64,000 nt of DNA from Ruegeria sp. R13_0 (GCF_017743995.1 NZ_JAGHRB010000005.1:1-64000), one strand, 5' to 3'; shown: positions 53,134 to 63,390, counted from the first letter of the stretch. Program-made: numbers and translations. Notes: generated by a model not told the origin, from the sequence alone.

Positions 53134-54504
53134 ATGTCCATCCCTCAGTCCGGCGGCGGTCCGATCGAGCGCCACGAGCAATTGGCCGAATATCTGGAAT
53201 CGGGCTGCAAGCCCAAGGCCGATTGGCGTATCGGGACCGAGCATGAGAAGTTCGGCTATTGCAAAGACACCCTCAAACCGCTGCCTTTTGAAGGCAAACG
53301 GTCCATCGTTGCGGTGCTTGAAGGGCTGCGCGACCGCCATGGCTGGGCAGAAGTGCGCGAAGCGGGCCACCTTATCGGTCTTGAAAAAGACGGCGCAAAT
53401 GTCAGCCTGGAACCCGGCGGTGCGCTGGAATTGTCGGGTGCCCCTCTCGAGACGATCCACGAGACCTGCGATGAGGTGAACACGCACCTGCGCGAAGTGA
53501 AGGATATCGCCGATGAGATCGGCGTAGGCTTCATCGGTCTGGGCGCGGCTCCGATCTGGACCCACGAAGAGATGCCGCTGATGCCCAAGGGGCGCTATCG
53601 GCTGATGAACGACTACATGGAAGAGGTTGGCACCATGGGCCGTGCCATGATGCGCCGGACCTGCACCGTTCAGGTTAATATCGACTTTGGGTCTGAGGCC
53701 GACATGGTGCAGAAACTGCGCGTGGCGCTGGCGCTGCAACCGGTGGCAACGGCGCTGTTCGCGAACTCTCCGTTCTTTGAGGGCAAGGTGAACGGCCAGA
53801 AAAGCTGGCGCAGCCATATCTGGCGGCATCTGGACGATGCGCGCACCGGCATGCTGCCTTTCGTCTTCGAAGAGGGCTTCGGGTTCGAGCGTTACGTGCA
53901 ATACGCGCTCGATGTGCCGATGTATTTCGTCTATCGCGACGGCCAGTATATCAACGCTCTGGGCATGTCCTTCCGAGATTTCCTGAAGGGCGAACTGCCT
54001 GCTCTTCCAGGTGAGACTCCCACACTTTCCGATTGGGCCGACCATCTGACCACGGCCTTCCCCGAAGCACGGATCAAGAAATTCATGGAGATGCGCGGTG
54101 CCGATGGTGGTCCGTGGCGTCGCCTGTGCGCGCTGCCGGCCTTCTGGGTCGGCCTGACCTATGACCAAACCGCGCTGGATGAGGCGTGGGATCTGGTCAA
54201 AACCTGGGATGCTGAAACCCGCGAGGAACTGCGTGTTCAGGCCGCAGTCAAGGGCTTGCAGGCCCAGGTCGGGGACATCAACATGCATGATCTGGCGCGT
54301 GAGGTCGTGGCGATCTCTGAGGCTGGTCTGAAAGCCCGTGCTTTCCCCGGTGCTGGCGGTCTGGTCCCGGATGAGACGCATTTCCTGAACGCGCTGAAGG
54401 AAAGCATCGACACCGGCAAGGTGCCCGCCGATGAGTTGCTGGAACACTACAATGGCGACTGGAACGGCGACCTGACCCGGATTTTCCCCGAATACAGCTA
54501 TTGA
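53134..54504 (+). CDS. gshA: glutamate-cysteine ligase (plant/proteobacterial type)
   Basis: The protein is 456 residues, typical of the plant-type family. It couples Glu and Cys, the first step of glutathione synthesis. Family motifs: [11 protein letters not shown] near 31, [18 protein letters not shown] near 92, and [16 protein letters not shown] near 172. The [13 protein letters not shown] region near 343 and the C-terminal [15 protein letters not shown] also fit. It is a single gene with a GGAG site before the ATG. A glutathione transferase gene lies 6 kb away in the window. Confidence 0.95.
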   Translation: MSIPQSGGGPIERHEQLAEYLESGCKPKADWRIGTEHEKFGYCKDTLKPLPFEGKRSIVAVLEGLRDRHGWAEVREAGHLIGLEKDGANVSLEPGGALELSGAPLETIHETCDEVNTHLREVKDIADEIGVGFIGLGAAPIWTHEEMPLMPKGRYRLMNDYMEEVGTMGRAMMRRTCTVQVNIDFGSEADMVQKLRVALALQPVATALFANSPFFEGKVNGQKSWRSHIWRHLDDARTGMLPFVFEEGFGFERYVQYALDVPMYFVYRDGQYINALGMSFRDFLKGELPALPGETPTLSDWADHLTTAFPEARIKKFMEMRGADGGPWRRLCALPAFWVGLTYDQTALDEAWDLVKTWDAETREELRVQAAVKGLQAQVGDINMHDLAREVVAISEAGLKARAFPGAGGLVPDETHFLNALKESIDTGKVPADELLEHYNGDWNGDLTRIFPEYSY

Positions 54505-54574
54505 TCCGCCCGGTCCCGCTTGCATTCGCGGGGCTGGCCCGATAGCAGGTTGGCGACCAAATTCAGAGGGCGTC

Positions 54575-55648
54575 ATGGACGATCTTAAGGCAAAATATCT
54601 GGGCCAAATCGCCGAAGCAGGCGACGAGAACGCGCTTGAAGCGATCCGCGTCGCTGCCGTGGGCAAAAAAGGCGAGGTCGCGCTGAAGATGCGCGAGCTG
54701 GGCAAGATGACGCCCGAGGAACGTCAGGTCGCAGGCCCGGCGCTGAACGCCCTGAAGGACGAGATCAACTCGGCGCTCTCCGCGAAGAAGGCCGCTCTGG
54801 CCGATGCCGCGCTGGATGAGCGTCTGCGCACAGAATGGCTGGACGTCACCCTGCCGACCCGCGCGCGCCGTGAGGGCTCGATCCACCCGATCAGCCAGGC
54901 GACCGAGGAACTGACCGCGATTTTTGCCGAACTGGGCTTTGCCGTGGCTGAAGGTCCTCGGATCGAGGACGACTGGTATAATTTTGACGCGCTGAACATC
55001 CCCGGTCACCACCCCGCGCGGGCCGAGATGGACACGTTCTACATGCATCGCGGCGAGGGCGATGATCGCCCGCCCCATGTGCTGCGGACCCATACGTCTC
55101 CGGTGCAAATCCGCTCGATGGAGAAGCAAGGCGCGCCGATCCGCGTGATCTGTCCGGGTGGTGTGTACCGTGCCGATTATGACCAGACCCACACGCCGAT
55201 GTTCCATCAGGTCGAGGGTCTGGCCATCGACAAGGACATCTCGATGGCGAACCTGAAATGGGTTCTGGAAGAGTTCGTGAAGGCGTTCTTCGAGGTCGAC
55301 GACGTCGAACTGCGCTTTCGCGCCTCGCACTTCCCCTTCACCGAGCCGTCGGCCGAGGTCGATATCCGCTGTTCCTGGGACAATGGCCAGCTGAAGATCG
55401 GCGAGGGCGACGACTGGATGGAGATTCTGGGCTCGGGCATGGTCCACCCCAAGGTGATCGCCGCCGGTGGCATCGACCCCGAGGTCTATCAGGGCTTTGC
55501 CTTCGGCATCGGCATCGACCGTCTGGCGATGTTGAAATACGGCATTCCGGATTTGCGGGCGTTCTTTGACAGCGATCTGCGCTGGCTGCGGCATTATGGG
55601 TTTGCCGCGCTGGATATGCCGAACCTGCATGGTGGTTTATCGCGGTGA
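54575..55648 (+). CDS. pheS: phenylalanyl-tRNA synthetase alpha subunit
   Basis: The protein is 357 residues. It has an N-terminal coiled coil (about 1-90), then the class II core: [19 protein letters not shown] (motif 1 region near 104), [12 protein letters not shown] near 170 and [19 protein letters not shown] near 195 (motif 2), and [19 protein letters not shown] (motif 3). It works as an alpha2beta2 enzyme with PheT. Its stop overlaps the GTG of a low-GC gene, and pheT lies 1.7 kb downstream rather than adjacent. Confidence 0.97.
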   Translation: MDDLKAKYLGQIAEAGDENALEAIRVAAVGKKGEVALKMRELGKMTPEERQVAGPALNALKDEINSALSAKKAALADAALDERLRTEWLDVTLPTRARREGSIHPISQATEELTAIFAELGFAVAEGPRIEDDWYNFDALNIPGHHPARAEMDTFYMHRGEGDDRPPHVLRTHTSPVQIRSMEKQGAPIRVICPGGVYRADYDQTHTPMFHQVEGLAIDKDISMANLKWVLEEFVKAFFEVDDVELRFRASHFPFTEPSAEVDIRCSWDNGQLKIGEGDDWMEILGSGMVHPKVIAAGGIDPEVYQGFAFGIGIDRLAMLKYGIPDLRAFFDSDLRWLRHYGFAALDMPNLHGGLSR

Positions 55649-56169
55649 GTTCAGAACATCTAGAAATTCTGAAATCGCTGCTGCCAGTATTGGTTGCACT
55701 GCTGACGCTGACTGGCGGCGGGATAGTATACAATTGGCAAAAATCAATAGATCGTAAAAACCAGATTCTGCAAGAACGGAGAACTCTGTATCGGAACTTT
55801 ATGGGCAAAGTTCAGCAACTGCTTTTGGATAAACAAATGGACAAGGCTGATAAAGCAGTTGAGCATTTTTTAGAGTTTAAGCTTCTGATAGCTGAGCTAT
55901 TAGTCACTGCACCTGACAAGGTTATTGCGCCGTTGAAATCAACTGATGCAGCGATGAAAAACCTAATGAGGGTAACGTTCACAAGTAATAGTGGCACTCC
56001 TTTTGATGATGACGATACCGCCAGCGCCGAGCGTGATTTTTTTGACGCTTATGAAAAAACTCTGATCGAAATGAGACGTGATAGCTTTGGCGATACTGAA
56101 GTAACTGACAAGTTTGCGAAAGCATTGGTTGATGCAATGTCTGCATCATTGATAATTGGAAAACGCTAA
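55645..56169 (+). CDS. low-GC membrane-anchored helical protein between pheS and pheT
   Basis: The protein is 174 residues. It has one N-terminal membrane helix ([18 protein letters not shown]), then a soluble, charged helical region ([20 protein letters not shown], then [11 protein letters not shown]) and an acidic stretch ([14 protein letters not shown]). It starts with GTG overlapping the pheS stop. Its base composition is far more AT-rich than pheS or pheT, suggesting recent acquisition. I recognise no family. Candidate roles include a membrane sensor or defence-associated effector, but that is a guess. Confidence 0.72.
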   Translation: MSSEHLEILKSLLPVLVALLTLTGGGIVYNWQKSIDRKNQILQERRTLYRNFMGKVQQLLLDKQMDKADKAVEHFLEFKLLIAELLVTAPDKVIAPLKSTDAAMKNLMRVTFTSNSGTPFDDDDTASAERDFFDAYEKTLIEMRRDSFGDTEVTDKFAKALVDAMSASLIIGKR

Positions 56170-56509
56170 CCGATTTTCGTCACTGAGCTTTTGATTTTGT
56201 CAAAGAATAATCGGTGTATGGGTTATTTTTAGTTTTCAATTTTAGGCGCAGAGCAAAGGCCGATAGGCTGCCGCGCCATCTCCAGACCGCCCGGACGGGC
56301 TGGCGATTTGTCTCCACCCGCGCAACGCTCGAACAGGGCTCGGATTTGGCTGGCATAAAGTGCCGAATACAGACCAAGGATCGCCATCCCGCAGTCTGGC
56401 GACAGCGCGGCTCGTGATCTGATATGACCAATGGCGATAGCGCGGCTTGTTACAGGTTCCCACAGGTTTGTGACGTGACTTGGCGCTCAGGCTGGCTAGG
56501 CTCCGGCCT
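56170..56509. other. intergenic region between the low-GC ORF and the esterase gene
   Basis: About 340 bases. The first 80 are AT-rich like the preceding gene, with TTATTTTTAG and TTTTCAATTTTAG runs; then composition returns to GC-rich. No gene, RNA or repeat was recognised. The composition break near 56245 looks like one edge of the inserted segment. Confidence 0.5.
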
Positions 56510-57304
56510 ATGATCTATCGACTACTTTGTCCGCTTCTGCTCCTCGCCACCCAAGCCGCTGCTGTGGACACCTGCCACGGCGATTCCGCCTGCGAACTCG
56601 GCGATCGCTCGTATCACGTACTTGAACCAGATGGCTGGGATGGTGAATCGCCTCTGCCGGTGTTGCTGCATTTCCACGGCTGGGCGCGGCAGGGCACTGT
56701 GGTGGTGAACCATGAACGCATTGCCGGGGCGACCAAGCTGCGGGGCGTGTTGCTGGTGGCCCCGAACGGGCTGGGCAAAAGCTGGGATTTCTGGACCTCG
56801 GGCACGGGCGATGTGCCCTTTGCCGACCGCGTGTTGGAGGATGTCGCCAAGCGCTATCCGGTTGATCCGGAGCGTATATATGTTTCGGGCTATTCCTTCG
56901 GCGGCGCGATGGCGTGGCGCTATGTGTGCCAGTCGGGCAATGATATTGCCGCCTTGCTGGCCGTTGCAGGCAGTATTCGCCAGACCGAGGATTGCCCCGA
57001 AGCCCCGCTTGAGGCGCGCCATGTCCACGGCCTCAGCGATACGGTGATGGATTTTCCCTATGGCGCGAATGGTGACACGACCTATCCGGTGGCCCTGTGG
57101 CGCGCGAAATACGACTGCCACGACGCGACCCCGCGTGGCGATTGGAGCGTGGTGCCGATCCTGACCCTCAGCCGGGTGGAATGGACCGATTGCGCGCAGG
57201 GGCAGGTGGTGCTGGATACCCATCCAGGTGGCCATTTCATCCCCCATGGCTGGATCGGGCGGCAATTGGACGAGCTTTTGGGCCGCACCCCTACCTATCC
57301 GTAG
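56510..57304 (+). CDS. secreted alpha/beta-hydrolase (poly(3-hydroxybutyrate) depolymerase/feruloyl esterase-like)
   Basis: The protein is 264 residues. A signal peptide (YRLLCPLLLLATQAAAVDT) is followed by LPVLLHFHGWARQG near 45, APNGLGKSWDFW near 83, and the nucleophile motif GYSFGGAMAWR near 125. HVHGLSDTVMDFP is the region of the acidic residue and GGHFIPHGW gives the catalytic His. Several Cys suggest disulfides. It belongs to the LpqC-type esterase/PHB depolymerase group. Substrate unknown. It sits between pheS and pheT without overlap. Confidence 0.87.
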   Translation: MIYRLLCPLLLLATQAAAVDTCHGDSACELGDRSYHVLEPDGWDGESPLPVLLHFHGWARQGTVVVNHERIAGATKLRGVLLVAPNGLGKSWDFWTSGTGDVPFADRVLEDVAKRYPVDPERIYVSGYSFGGAMAWRYVCQSGNDIAALLAVAGSIRQTEDCPEAPLEARHVHGLSDTVMDFPYGANGDTTYPVALWRAKYDCHDATPRGDWSVVPILTLSRVEWTDCAQGQVVLDTHPGGHFIPHGWIGRQLDELLGRTPTYP

Positions 57305-57382
57305 CCCGCAGCGCTTGCACCTTGGCGCAATCTTTGCCATTGCCTGTGCCGACTGGATATCTGCCAAAAAAGGCCCCGAGCA

Positions 57383-59779
57383 ATGAAATTCACTCTGTCC
57401 TGGCTGAAAGACCACCTCGACACCGATGCGTCGGTTGAAGAGATCACTGAGGCGCTGACCGATCTTGGCCTTGAGGTCGAAGAGGTCGTGAACCCGGCGG
57501 ACCGTCTGGCGGGCTTTACCTTGGGCCATGTGAAACATGCCGAGAAACACCCCGACGCCGACAAGCTGCGTGTCTGCACTGTGGCGACGGATGAGGGCGA
57601 TCTGCAAATCATCTGCGGCGCCCCAAACGCGCGCGAAGGCATCACCGTCGTTGTCTGCAAGCCAGGCATGTATATCCCCGGTCTGGATATCACCATCAGT
57701 GTCGGAAAGATCCGGGGCGTTGAGAGCTTTGGCATGATGGCCTCGGAGCGTGAGCTGGAGCTGTCGGATGAGCATGACGGTATCATTGAACTGCCGTCAG
57801 GCGAGGTCGGCGACACATTTGTCGATTGGCTGGCCGAGAATGACCCCTCCAAGATCGACCCGATGATCGAGATTGCGATCACCCCCAACCGCCCGGACGC
57901 GTTGGGCGTTGCAGGTATTGCACGCGATCTGGCTGCGCGCGGCGTTGGCACGCTGAAAGAGCGCGCCTATGCGCCGGTGCCGGGTGATTTCGACAGCCCG
58001 ATCAAGGTAACGATCGACGAGGATACGCTGGACGGCGCGCCTCATTTCACCGGCCGTCTGATCCGTGGCGTGAAGAATAGCCCCAGCCCGCAGTGGTTGC
58101 AGGATCAGTTGAAGGCAATCGGTCTGCGTCCGATCTCGGCCCTGGTCGATATCACCAATTACATGACCTACGACCAGAACCGCCCGCTGCACGTCTTTGA
58201 CGCGGACAAGGTGCAGGGCAACCTGCGTGTTCACCGTGCCAAAGGTGGCGAGAAACTGGTGGCGCTGGATGAGAAAGAATACACACTGCAGCCCGGCATG
58301 ATGGTGATCTCAGACGACAATGGGCCTGAGTCCATCGCCGGTATCATGGGTGGTGAGGAAACCGGTTGTACTGATGAAACCGTGAATGTCTTCCTCGAAA
58401 GCGCGTTCTGGGATCACGTGCAAATCGCGCTGACCGGTCGTGCTCTCAAGATCAACTCGGACGCGCGCTATCGGTTCGAGCGTGGGATCGACCCGGAATA
58501 CACGCTGGAAGGGTTGGAGCAGGCGACGCAGATGATCCTGGATATCTGCGGCGGTGAGGTCTCCAAGGTGGTTGAGGCCGGCAGGGCTCCGAACCATGCG
58601 CGCGCCTACAAGTTGGATGCGGCGCGTGTGCAGTCTTTGGTCGGGATGGATATTGCCGAAAGCGAGCAGCGCCAGACTCTGACCCGTCTGGGCTTCCGTC
58701 TGGAAGGCGAGATGGCGCATGTGCCCAGCTGGCGTCCCGATGTGATGGGCGAGGCCGACCTGGTTGAAGAGGTCGCGCGGATTGCGTCTCTGACCAAGTT
58801 GCAGGGCAAGCCCTTGCCGCGCGTGACCGATGGCATTCCAAAACCCGTGATGACCCCGACACAGCGTCGTCAGTCGATGGCGCGACGTACCTGTGCCGCG
58901 TTGGGGTATAACGAATGCGTCTCGTATACCTTCATTGATCAGGCTTCGGCCGCGCTGTTTGGCGGCGGAGATGACGCGACGCGTCTGGAGAACCCGATCT
59001 CGTCCGAGATGAGCCATATGCGCCCCGATCTGCTACCCAGCCTGCTGCAAGCCGCAGCGCGCAATCAGGCGCGCGGCTATGCTGACGTGGCCTTGTTCGA
59101 GGTCGGCCCGGTCTTCCATGACGGCGAGCCGGGCGATCAGAAGACACAGATAGCCGGTCTGCTGGTTGGCCGTAACGGTCCCAAAGACGTCCACGGCGCG
59201 TCCCGCCCGGTTGATCTTTTTGATGCCAAAGCGGATGCCGAGGCGGTTCTGGCCGCAATCGGCGCACCCGCCAAGGTTCAGATCCTGCGCGACGGAGACG
59301 CCTGGTGGCATCCGGGTCGTCACGGCAAGATCTACCTCGGCCCGAAAAAGGTTCTGGGCGTGTTTGGTGAGTTGCATCCGCGCATCCTTCAGGCGATGGA
59401 TATCAAAGGTCCGGCAATGGCCTTCACCATCTGGCCGGATGAGGTGCCGCTGCCGCGCAAATCCGGCGCAACCCGCGCCGCGCTGGAACTGCGCGACCTT
59501 CAAGCGGTTGAGCGTGACTTTGCCTTTGTGGTCGATGATACTGTCGAAGCTCTGACTTTGGTGAATGCTGCGGCGGGGGCCGACAAGGCCTTGATCGAAG
59601 ACGTTCGCGTTTTTGATGAGTTCATCGGCGGGAGCCTCGGTGAGGGCAAGAAATCTCTGGCAATCACCGTGCGGTTGCAGCCGAAAGACGAGACGCTGAA
59701 GGAAAAGGATATCGAGGCCGTGGCTGAGAAGATCATTGCCAAGGTGTCGAAAGCCACAGGCGGCGTTCTGCGCGGCTAG
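57383..59779 (+). CDS. pheT: phenylalanyl-tRNA synthetase beta subunit
   Basis: The protein is 798 residues, the usual length. An N-terminal tRNA-binding OB domain (LGHVKHAEKHPDADKLRVC near 50) is followed by the B3/B4 editing region (VDITNYMTYDQNRPLHVFD near 254), the B5 domain, a catalytic-like core and the C-terminal anticodon-binding domain (AVERDFAFVVDD, then RVFDEFIGGSLGEGKKSLA). It pairs with PheS. Two genes intervene between pheS and pheT. A repeat and an intrinsic terminator follow its stop. Confidence 0.97.
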   Translation: MKFTLSWLKDHLDTDASVEEITEALTDLGLEVEEVVNPADRLAGFTLGHVKHAEKHPDADKLRVCTVATDEGDLQIICGAPNAREGITVVVCKPGMYIPGLDITISVGKIRGVESFGMMASERELELSDEHDGIIELPSGEVGDTFVDWLAENDPSKIDPMIEIAITPNRPDALGVAGIARDLAARGVGTLKERAYAPVPGDFDSPIKVTIDEDTLDGAPHFTGRLIRGVKNSPSPQWLQDQLKAIGLRPISALVDITNYMTYDQNRPLHVFDADKVQGNLRVHRAKGGEKLVALDEKEYTLQPGMMVISDDNGPESIAGIMGGEETGCTDETVNVFLESAFWDHVQIALTGRALKINSDARYRFERGIDPEYTLEGLEQATQMILDICGGEVSKVVEAGRAPNHARAYKLDAARVQSLVGMDIAESEQRQTLTRLGFRLEGEMAHVPSWRPDVMGEADLVEEVARIASLTKLQGKPLPRVTDGIPKPVMTPTQRRQSMARRTCAALGYNECVSYTFIDQASAALFGGGDDATRLENPISSEMSHMRPDLLPSLLQAAARNQARGYADVALFEVGPVFHDGEPGDQKTQIAGLLVGRNGPKDVHGASRPVDLFDAKADAEAVLAAIGAPAKVQILRDGDAWWHPGRHGKIYLGPKKVLGVFGELHPRILQAMDIKGPAMAFTIWPDEVPLPRKSGATRAALELRDLQAVERDFAFVVDDTVEALTLVNAAAGADKALIEDVRVFDEFIGGSLGEGKKSLAITVRLQPKDETLKEKDIEAVAEKIIAKVSKATGGVLRG

Positions 59780-59796
59780 GGTTTGTCCGCCTCCGG

Positions 59797-59827
59797 CGGG
59801 AGTATTTTTGAAAGGATGAAGGGGCGG
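59797..59827. repeat. dispersed intergenic repeat, copy B
   Basis: CGGGAGTATTTTTGAAAGG followed by ATGAAGGGGCGG closely matches 20121-20150. It begins at the end of a CCGCC-TCC-GGCGG hairpin and runs into the next terminator stem at 59821. The common parts are CGGGA, TATTTTT and ATGAAGGGGCGG. Confidence 0.55.
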
Positions 59828-59841
59828 GTGCGCCCCTTTTT
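59821..59841 (+). terminator. intrinsic terminator after pheT
   Basis: GGGGCG (59821-59826) pairs with CGCCCC (59831-59836) around GGTG, followed directly by TTTTT. A second hairpin with CCGCC/GGCGG lies just upstream and is followed by TATTTTT. Together they form a strong transcription end for the pheT message. Confidence 0.8.
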
Positions 59842-59862
59842 CACGGGAGGAGAGGAACGAAG

Positions 59863-60306
59863 TTGAAGGTTTATCTGTCTGGCGAGATTCACACCGATTG
59901 GCGTGAGCAGATTATTTCGGGTGCCGAGGGGTTAGATGTCACGTTCAGCAGCCCGGTGACCGATCACGCGGCCAGTGATGATTGTGGTGTGGCCGTTTTG
60001 GGCGCCGAGCCGAACAAGTATTGGCACGACCACAAGGGCGCGATGGTGAACGCGATCCGGACGCGCAAGGGAATCTCGGATGCGGATGTTGTGGTTGTCC
60101 GGTTCGGTGACAAATATAAGCAGTGGAACGCGGCCTTTGACGCGGGCTATGCGGCTGCGTTGGGAAAGTCGATCATTGTGCTGCACGGCGCCGATCATCA
60201 GCACGCGTTGAAAGAGGTTGATGCTGCCGCGCTGGCAGTTGCGGAGGAACCGCGCCAGGTTGTGGAAATCTTGCGCTATGTTCTGACCGGCGCATTGCCG
60301 GGCTAG
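59863..60306 (+). CDS. YtoQ family protein
   Basis: The protein is 147 residues. It begins KVYLSGEIHTDWREQI and has SSPVTDHAASDDCG near 27 and VVRFGDKYKQWNAAFDAGYA near 80. These match the YtoQ family, related in fold to nucleoside 2-deoxyribosyltransferase-like proteins, with no established function. It starts with TTG 59863, supported by a GGAGAGG site. A hairpin terminator separates it from the convergent glutathione transferase gene. Confidence 0.88.
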   Translation: MKVYLSGEIHTDWREQIISGAEGLDVTFSSPVTDHAASDDCGVAVLGAEPNKYWHDHKGAMVNAIRTRKGISDADVVVVRFGDKYKQWNAAFDAGYAAALGKSIIVLHGADHQHALKEVDAAALAVAEEPRQVVEILRYVLTGALPG

Positions 60307-60316
60307 GCTGCGAAAA

Positions 60317-60346
60317 GGGCTTGCGCGCCGGGATGGTCGCAAGCCC
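60317..60346. terminator. bidirectional terminator between ytoQ-like and GST genes
   Basis: GGGCTTGCG (60317-60325) and CGCAAGCCC (60338-60346) are perfect nine-base inverted repeats. A-rich sequence lies on the left and CTTT on the right, so both converging transcripts end in U-containing tails. Confidence 0.75.
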
Positions 60347-60354
60347 CTTTGAAG

Positions 60355-61053
60355 TCAGTCGCGGGCGGGTGTCACCAGACCTTTTTGTACGGCGGGGCGG
60401 TCAAGGAACCGATCCAGATAGGCGGTGAGATTGGCGTGGTCGTCCCACCCAACGACCTCTCTGGCGCCATAGAAATCCAGCCCGCGCAGCCAGGGCGCGA
60501 TGGCCATATCGGCGATCGAGTAGTCTCCGGCGATCCAGTCCTGACCTTCAAGTTCCTGGTTCAGGACGTTGAGCAGGCGTTTGGCTTCATTGATATAGCG
60601 CTCGCGCGGGCGGGGGTCTTCGATCTCGCTGCCTGCGAATTTGTAGAAAAAGCCCAATTGTCCGAGCATCGGCCCAAGGCCACCCATCTGGAACATCAGC
60701 CATTGCGTGATGCGATGCTTGTCGGTGGCGGATTGGCCAATGAATTGCCCGGTTTTCTCGGCCAGATAGAGCAGGATCGCGCCGCTCTCGAACACGCCGA
60801 TGGGGGTGCCATCCGGGCCATTAGGGTCAATGATCGCAGGGATCTTGTTGTTGGGGTTCAGCGACAGAAACTCGGGGCTTTTGACATCTGCATCGGCTAG
60901 GGTGACCTTGTGTGCCTCATAAGGCAGGCCGGTTTCTTCCAACATGATCGAGGCTTTGACCCCGTTTGGCGTCGGGAAGGAATAAAGCTGAAGGCGATCG
61001 GGGTGTTGCGGCGGCCATTTGGCCATGATCGGGAAAGAGGTGGTGTCCAACAT
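60355..61053 (-). CDS. glutathione S-transferase (YfcG/Nu-class-like)
   Basis: The protein is 232 residues. The thioredoxin-fold N-domain has LYSFPTPNGVKASIMLEETG near 23 and NNKIPAIIDPNGPDGTP near 67. FESGAILLYLAEKTG near 88 follows. The TPNG motif and the following wording are those of YfcG-type Nu-class enzymes, which can act as disulfide reductases. The helical C-domain carries WIAGDYSIADMAIAPWL, the GST N-capping box. An AGGAG site precedes ATG 61053. Confidence 0.92.
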   Translation of the reverse strand: MLDTTSFPIMAKWPPQHPDRLQLYSFPTPNGVKASIMLEETGLPYEAHKVTLADADVKSPEFLSLNPNNKIPAIIDPNGPDGTPIGVFESGAILLYLAEKTGQFIGQSATDKHRITQWLMFQMGGLGPMLGQLGFFYKFAGSEIEDPRPRERYINEAKRLLNVLNQELEGQDWIAGDYSIADMAIAPWLRGLDFYGAREVVGWDDHANLTAYLDRFLDRPAVQKGLVTPARD

Positions 61054-61264
61054 GCGAAAGCTCCTGTTCGGGCGGTTTCGTTCGAGTTAGGCATGGAGTC
61101 GTGTATTTGTCAGCCCCCCAAGCTGTGCAGTGTAGGTCACCCGTTGTTTGCTGGCGAACAATGGGGAAAACGGCAGCAACTCGCACCTAGACCGATTTGC
61201 GTTTTTCACTCACAATTCAGCGAGTCCCGCGCGAAAGCCGCGGGATTGATGTTTGAGAAAGGAA

Positions 61265-62077
61265 ATGCGCGTGGATGAAGTTGCAACACAGGTGGGTGCT
61301 TTTGCGCCTTTGATCATGAGCGCGGTCAAGGCGCTGATCGTACTGATTTTGGGCTGGATCGTTGCTGGAGCAATCGCTGGCATGGTGCGGCGGCGCATCA
61401 ACGCAACGCCGCAGATCGACCCGACACTAGGGAACTTCATGGCCAGCCTTGTCAAATGGGCGATCCTGGCGATGGTTCTGGTTGCCGTTCTCGGGATTTT
61501 CGGGATCCAGGCAACAAGCATCGTGGCCATTCTGGGTGCCGCGTCTCTGGCGATTGGTCTGGCGCTGCAAGGGACACTCAGCGACCTGGCAGCTGGTGTG
61601 ATGCTGGTCGTGTTCCGTCCGTATAAACTGGGCCAGTTTGTCGACATCGGCGGGACAGCGGGGACGGTGAAGGATCTCAATCTGTTCACGACCGAACTGG
61701 TGACGCCGGACAACGTGCAGATCATCGTGCCAAACGGGCAATCCTGGGGGTCGATCATTACCAACTACTCGGCGCATGACACGCGCCGCGTGGATCTTGT
61801 GTTCGGGATCGACTATGGCGACAGTGCGGATGAGGCGATGAAGATCATTCTGGACGTGGCGAACGCGGACGCGCGTATTCACAAAGATCCGGAACCTTGG
61901 GTGCGTGTGACCAATCTGGGCGATAGCTCGGTCGATCTGACCGCACGTCTGTGGTGCGCAGCGGCAGATTATTGGGATGTGAAATTCGAACTTACCAAGG
62001 CTGTGAAAGAAGCCTTCGATGCGAAGGGTGTTTCGATCCCCTATCCGCATTCGGTGGAGATCCACAAAGAGGGCTGA
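61265..62077 (+). CDS. small-conductance mechanosensitive channel (MscS family)
   Basis: The protein is about 270 residues. Three N-terminal helices end in the pore helix IVAILGAASLAIGLALQGTL followed by SDLAAGVMLVVFRPYKLGQF, the MscS hallmark. The beta domain has VPNGQSWGSIITNYS and the C-terminal domain ends HSVEIHKEG. The start is uncertain: ATG 61265 is used; GTG 61271 has better spacing from AAGGA, and TTG 61253 is also open. It relieves hypo-osmotic pressure at the inner membrane. Confidence 0.93.
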   Translation: MRVDEVATQVGAFAPLIMSAVKALIVLILGWIVAGAIAGMVRRRINATPQIDPTLGNFMASLVKWAILAMVLVAVLGIFGIQATSIVAILGAASLAIGLALQGTLSDLAAGVMLVVFRPYKLGQFVDIGGTAGTVKDLNLFTTELVTPDNVQIIVPNGQSWGSIITNYSAHDTRRVDLVFGIDYGDSADEAMKIILDVANADARIHKDPEPWVRVTNLGDSSVDLTARLWCAAADYWDVKFELTKAVKEAFDAKGVSIPYPHSVEIHKEG

Positions 62078-62130
62078 ACGCTCCCGCCCGTCGCGCGGGC
62101 ATTGGAATTGCCCTCCTCCGGTTGGGCCAA

Positions 62131-62161
62131 GCGCCGCACATTCGTGCGGCGCTTTCGTTTT
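62131..62161 (+). terminator. intrinsic terminator after the mscS-like gene
   Basis: GCGCCGCAC (62131-62139) pairs perfectly with GTGCGGCGC (62144-62152) around ATTC, followed by TTTCGTTTT. Confidence 0.9.
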
Positions 62162-62228
62162 GCGGATAGGGTATCATTCAAGACCAACCACGCCTCGCCG
62201 ATAGGCGCGGCGCCATGCCCAACGCTGT

Positions 62229-62256
62229 AAATCGCCTTTTGGCAAAAAGGCGATTT
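62229..62256 (-). terminator. hairpin after ald
   Basis: A perfect 12-base inverted repeat (62229-62240 with 62245-62256; core ATCGCCTTTT/AAAAGGCGAT) with a four-base loop follows the stop of the minus-strand alanine dehydrogenase gene. It is A/T-flanked as in intrinsic terminators. Confidence 0.65.
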
Positions 62257-62271
62257 CAGGTGCGGGAGTGT

Positions 62272-63390
62272 TTACGACTTGATCACCACATTGGGGGAAA
62301 CGACATCAATGCCGAGGGCTTTACCAACCGCATAATAGGTCAGTTGCCCGGCGTGAACGTTCAGACCCGCCAGCAGGTGCGGGTCGTCCTGACACGCCTG
62401 TTTCCAGCCTTTGTCCGCCAGTGCCAGCATGAACGGCATCGTCGCGTTGCCCAAAGCGATGGTCGAGGTCCGGGCCACCGCGCCCGGCATGTTGGCCACG
62501 CAATAGTGCATCACACCATCGACCTCGTAGATCGGGTCGGCATGGGTCGTTGCACGCGAGGTTTCGAAGCAGCCACCCTGGTCAATAGCCACGTCGACAA
62601 GCACCGCACCGGGCTTCATTGTCGACAGCTGCTCGCGGCTGATCAGTTTCGGAGCGGCAGCGCCCGGGATCAGAACGGCTCCGATAACCATATCGGCGTC
62701 TTGGATCAGCTCAGCCGTTGCGCCAGCCGTCGAGTATTGGTTCTTGAACTGCCCGCCGAATACGTCATCCAGATAGCGCAGCCGAGGCAGTGAGCGGTCA
62801 AGAACTGTCACATCTGCGCCCATACCTGCTGCGATCTTGGCCGCGTGGGTACCGACGACCCCCCCGCCAATCACCACGACCTTTGCCGGACCAACGCCGG
62901 GAACGCCGCCCATCAGAACGCCTCGGCCACCATTGGCCTTCTGCAGGGTCCACGACCCGACCTGAGGCGCCAGGCGGCCCGCAACCTCAGACATGGGCGC
63001 CAGCAGAGGAAGACCGCCGCTTGCGTCCGTGACGGTCTCATAGGCGATTGCGGTGCAGCCCGAGGCCAGCAGGTCGTGGGTCTGATCCGGGTCCGGGGCA
63101 AGGTGCAGGTAGGTGAACAGCAACTGGCCTTCGCGCAGCATCTTGCGCTCACCGGCCTGAGGTTCCTTGACCTTCACGATCATGTCGGCCGTGGCAAAAA
63201 CCTCTTCTGCGGTGTCCACGATGCCCGCGCCAGCAGCGACATAGGCGGCATCGTCAAATCCAGCGCCAATCCCGGCGCCAGATTCGATCAGCACGTCGTG
63301 TCCACGCGCAACCGCTTCCTGTGCGGCATTGGGCGTCATGCCGACGCGAAATTCCTGGGGTTTGATTTCCTTGGGGCAACCGATTTTCAT
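62272..63390 (-). CDS. ald: alanine dehydrogenase
   Basis: The protein is 372 residues, the usual length. It interconverts L-alanine and pyruvate with NAD+. [19 protein letters not shown] is the conserved start, with FTYLHLAPD near 90, and the dinucleotide site is [20 protein letters not shown] near 170. [18 protein letters not shown] near 268 and [20 protein letters not shown] near 298 are family signatures. ATG 63390 is nine bases from GGAG, better than GTG 63396. It is divergent from an Lrp/AsnC gene, a frequent pairing. Confidence 0.97.
   Translation of the reverse strand: MKIGCPKEIKPQEFRVGMTPNAAQEAVARGHDVLIESGAGIGAGFDDAAYVAAGAGIVDTAEEVFATADMIVKVKEPQAGERKMLREGQLLFTYLHLAPDPDQTHDLLASGCTAIAYETVTDASGGLPLLAPMSEVAGRLAPQVGSWTLQKANGGRGVLMGGVPGVGPAKVVVIGGGVVGTHAAKIAAGMGADVTVLDRSLPRLRYLDDVFGGQFKNQYSTAGATAELIQDADMVIGAVLIPGAAAPKLISREQLSTMKPGAVLVDVAIDQGGCFETSRATTHADPIYEVDGVMHYCVANMPGAVARTSTIALGNATMPFMLALADKGWKQACQDDPHLLAGLNVHAGQLTYYAVGKALGIDVVSPNVVIKS

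Noticed and set aside
52900-54705. 601-codon minus-strand frame over gshA
   Set aside because: It is antisense to gshA and pheS; there is no ribosome-binding site or known domain.
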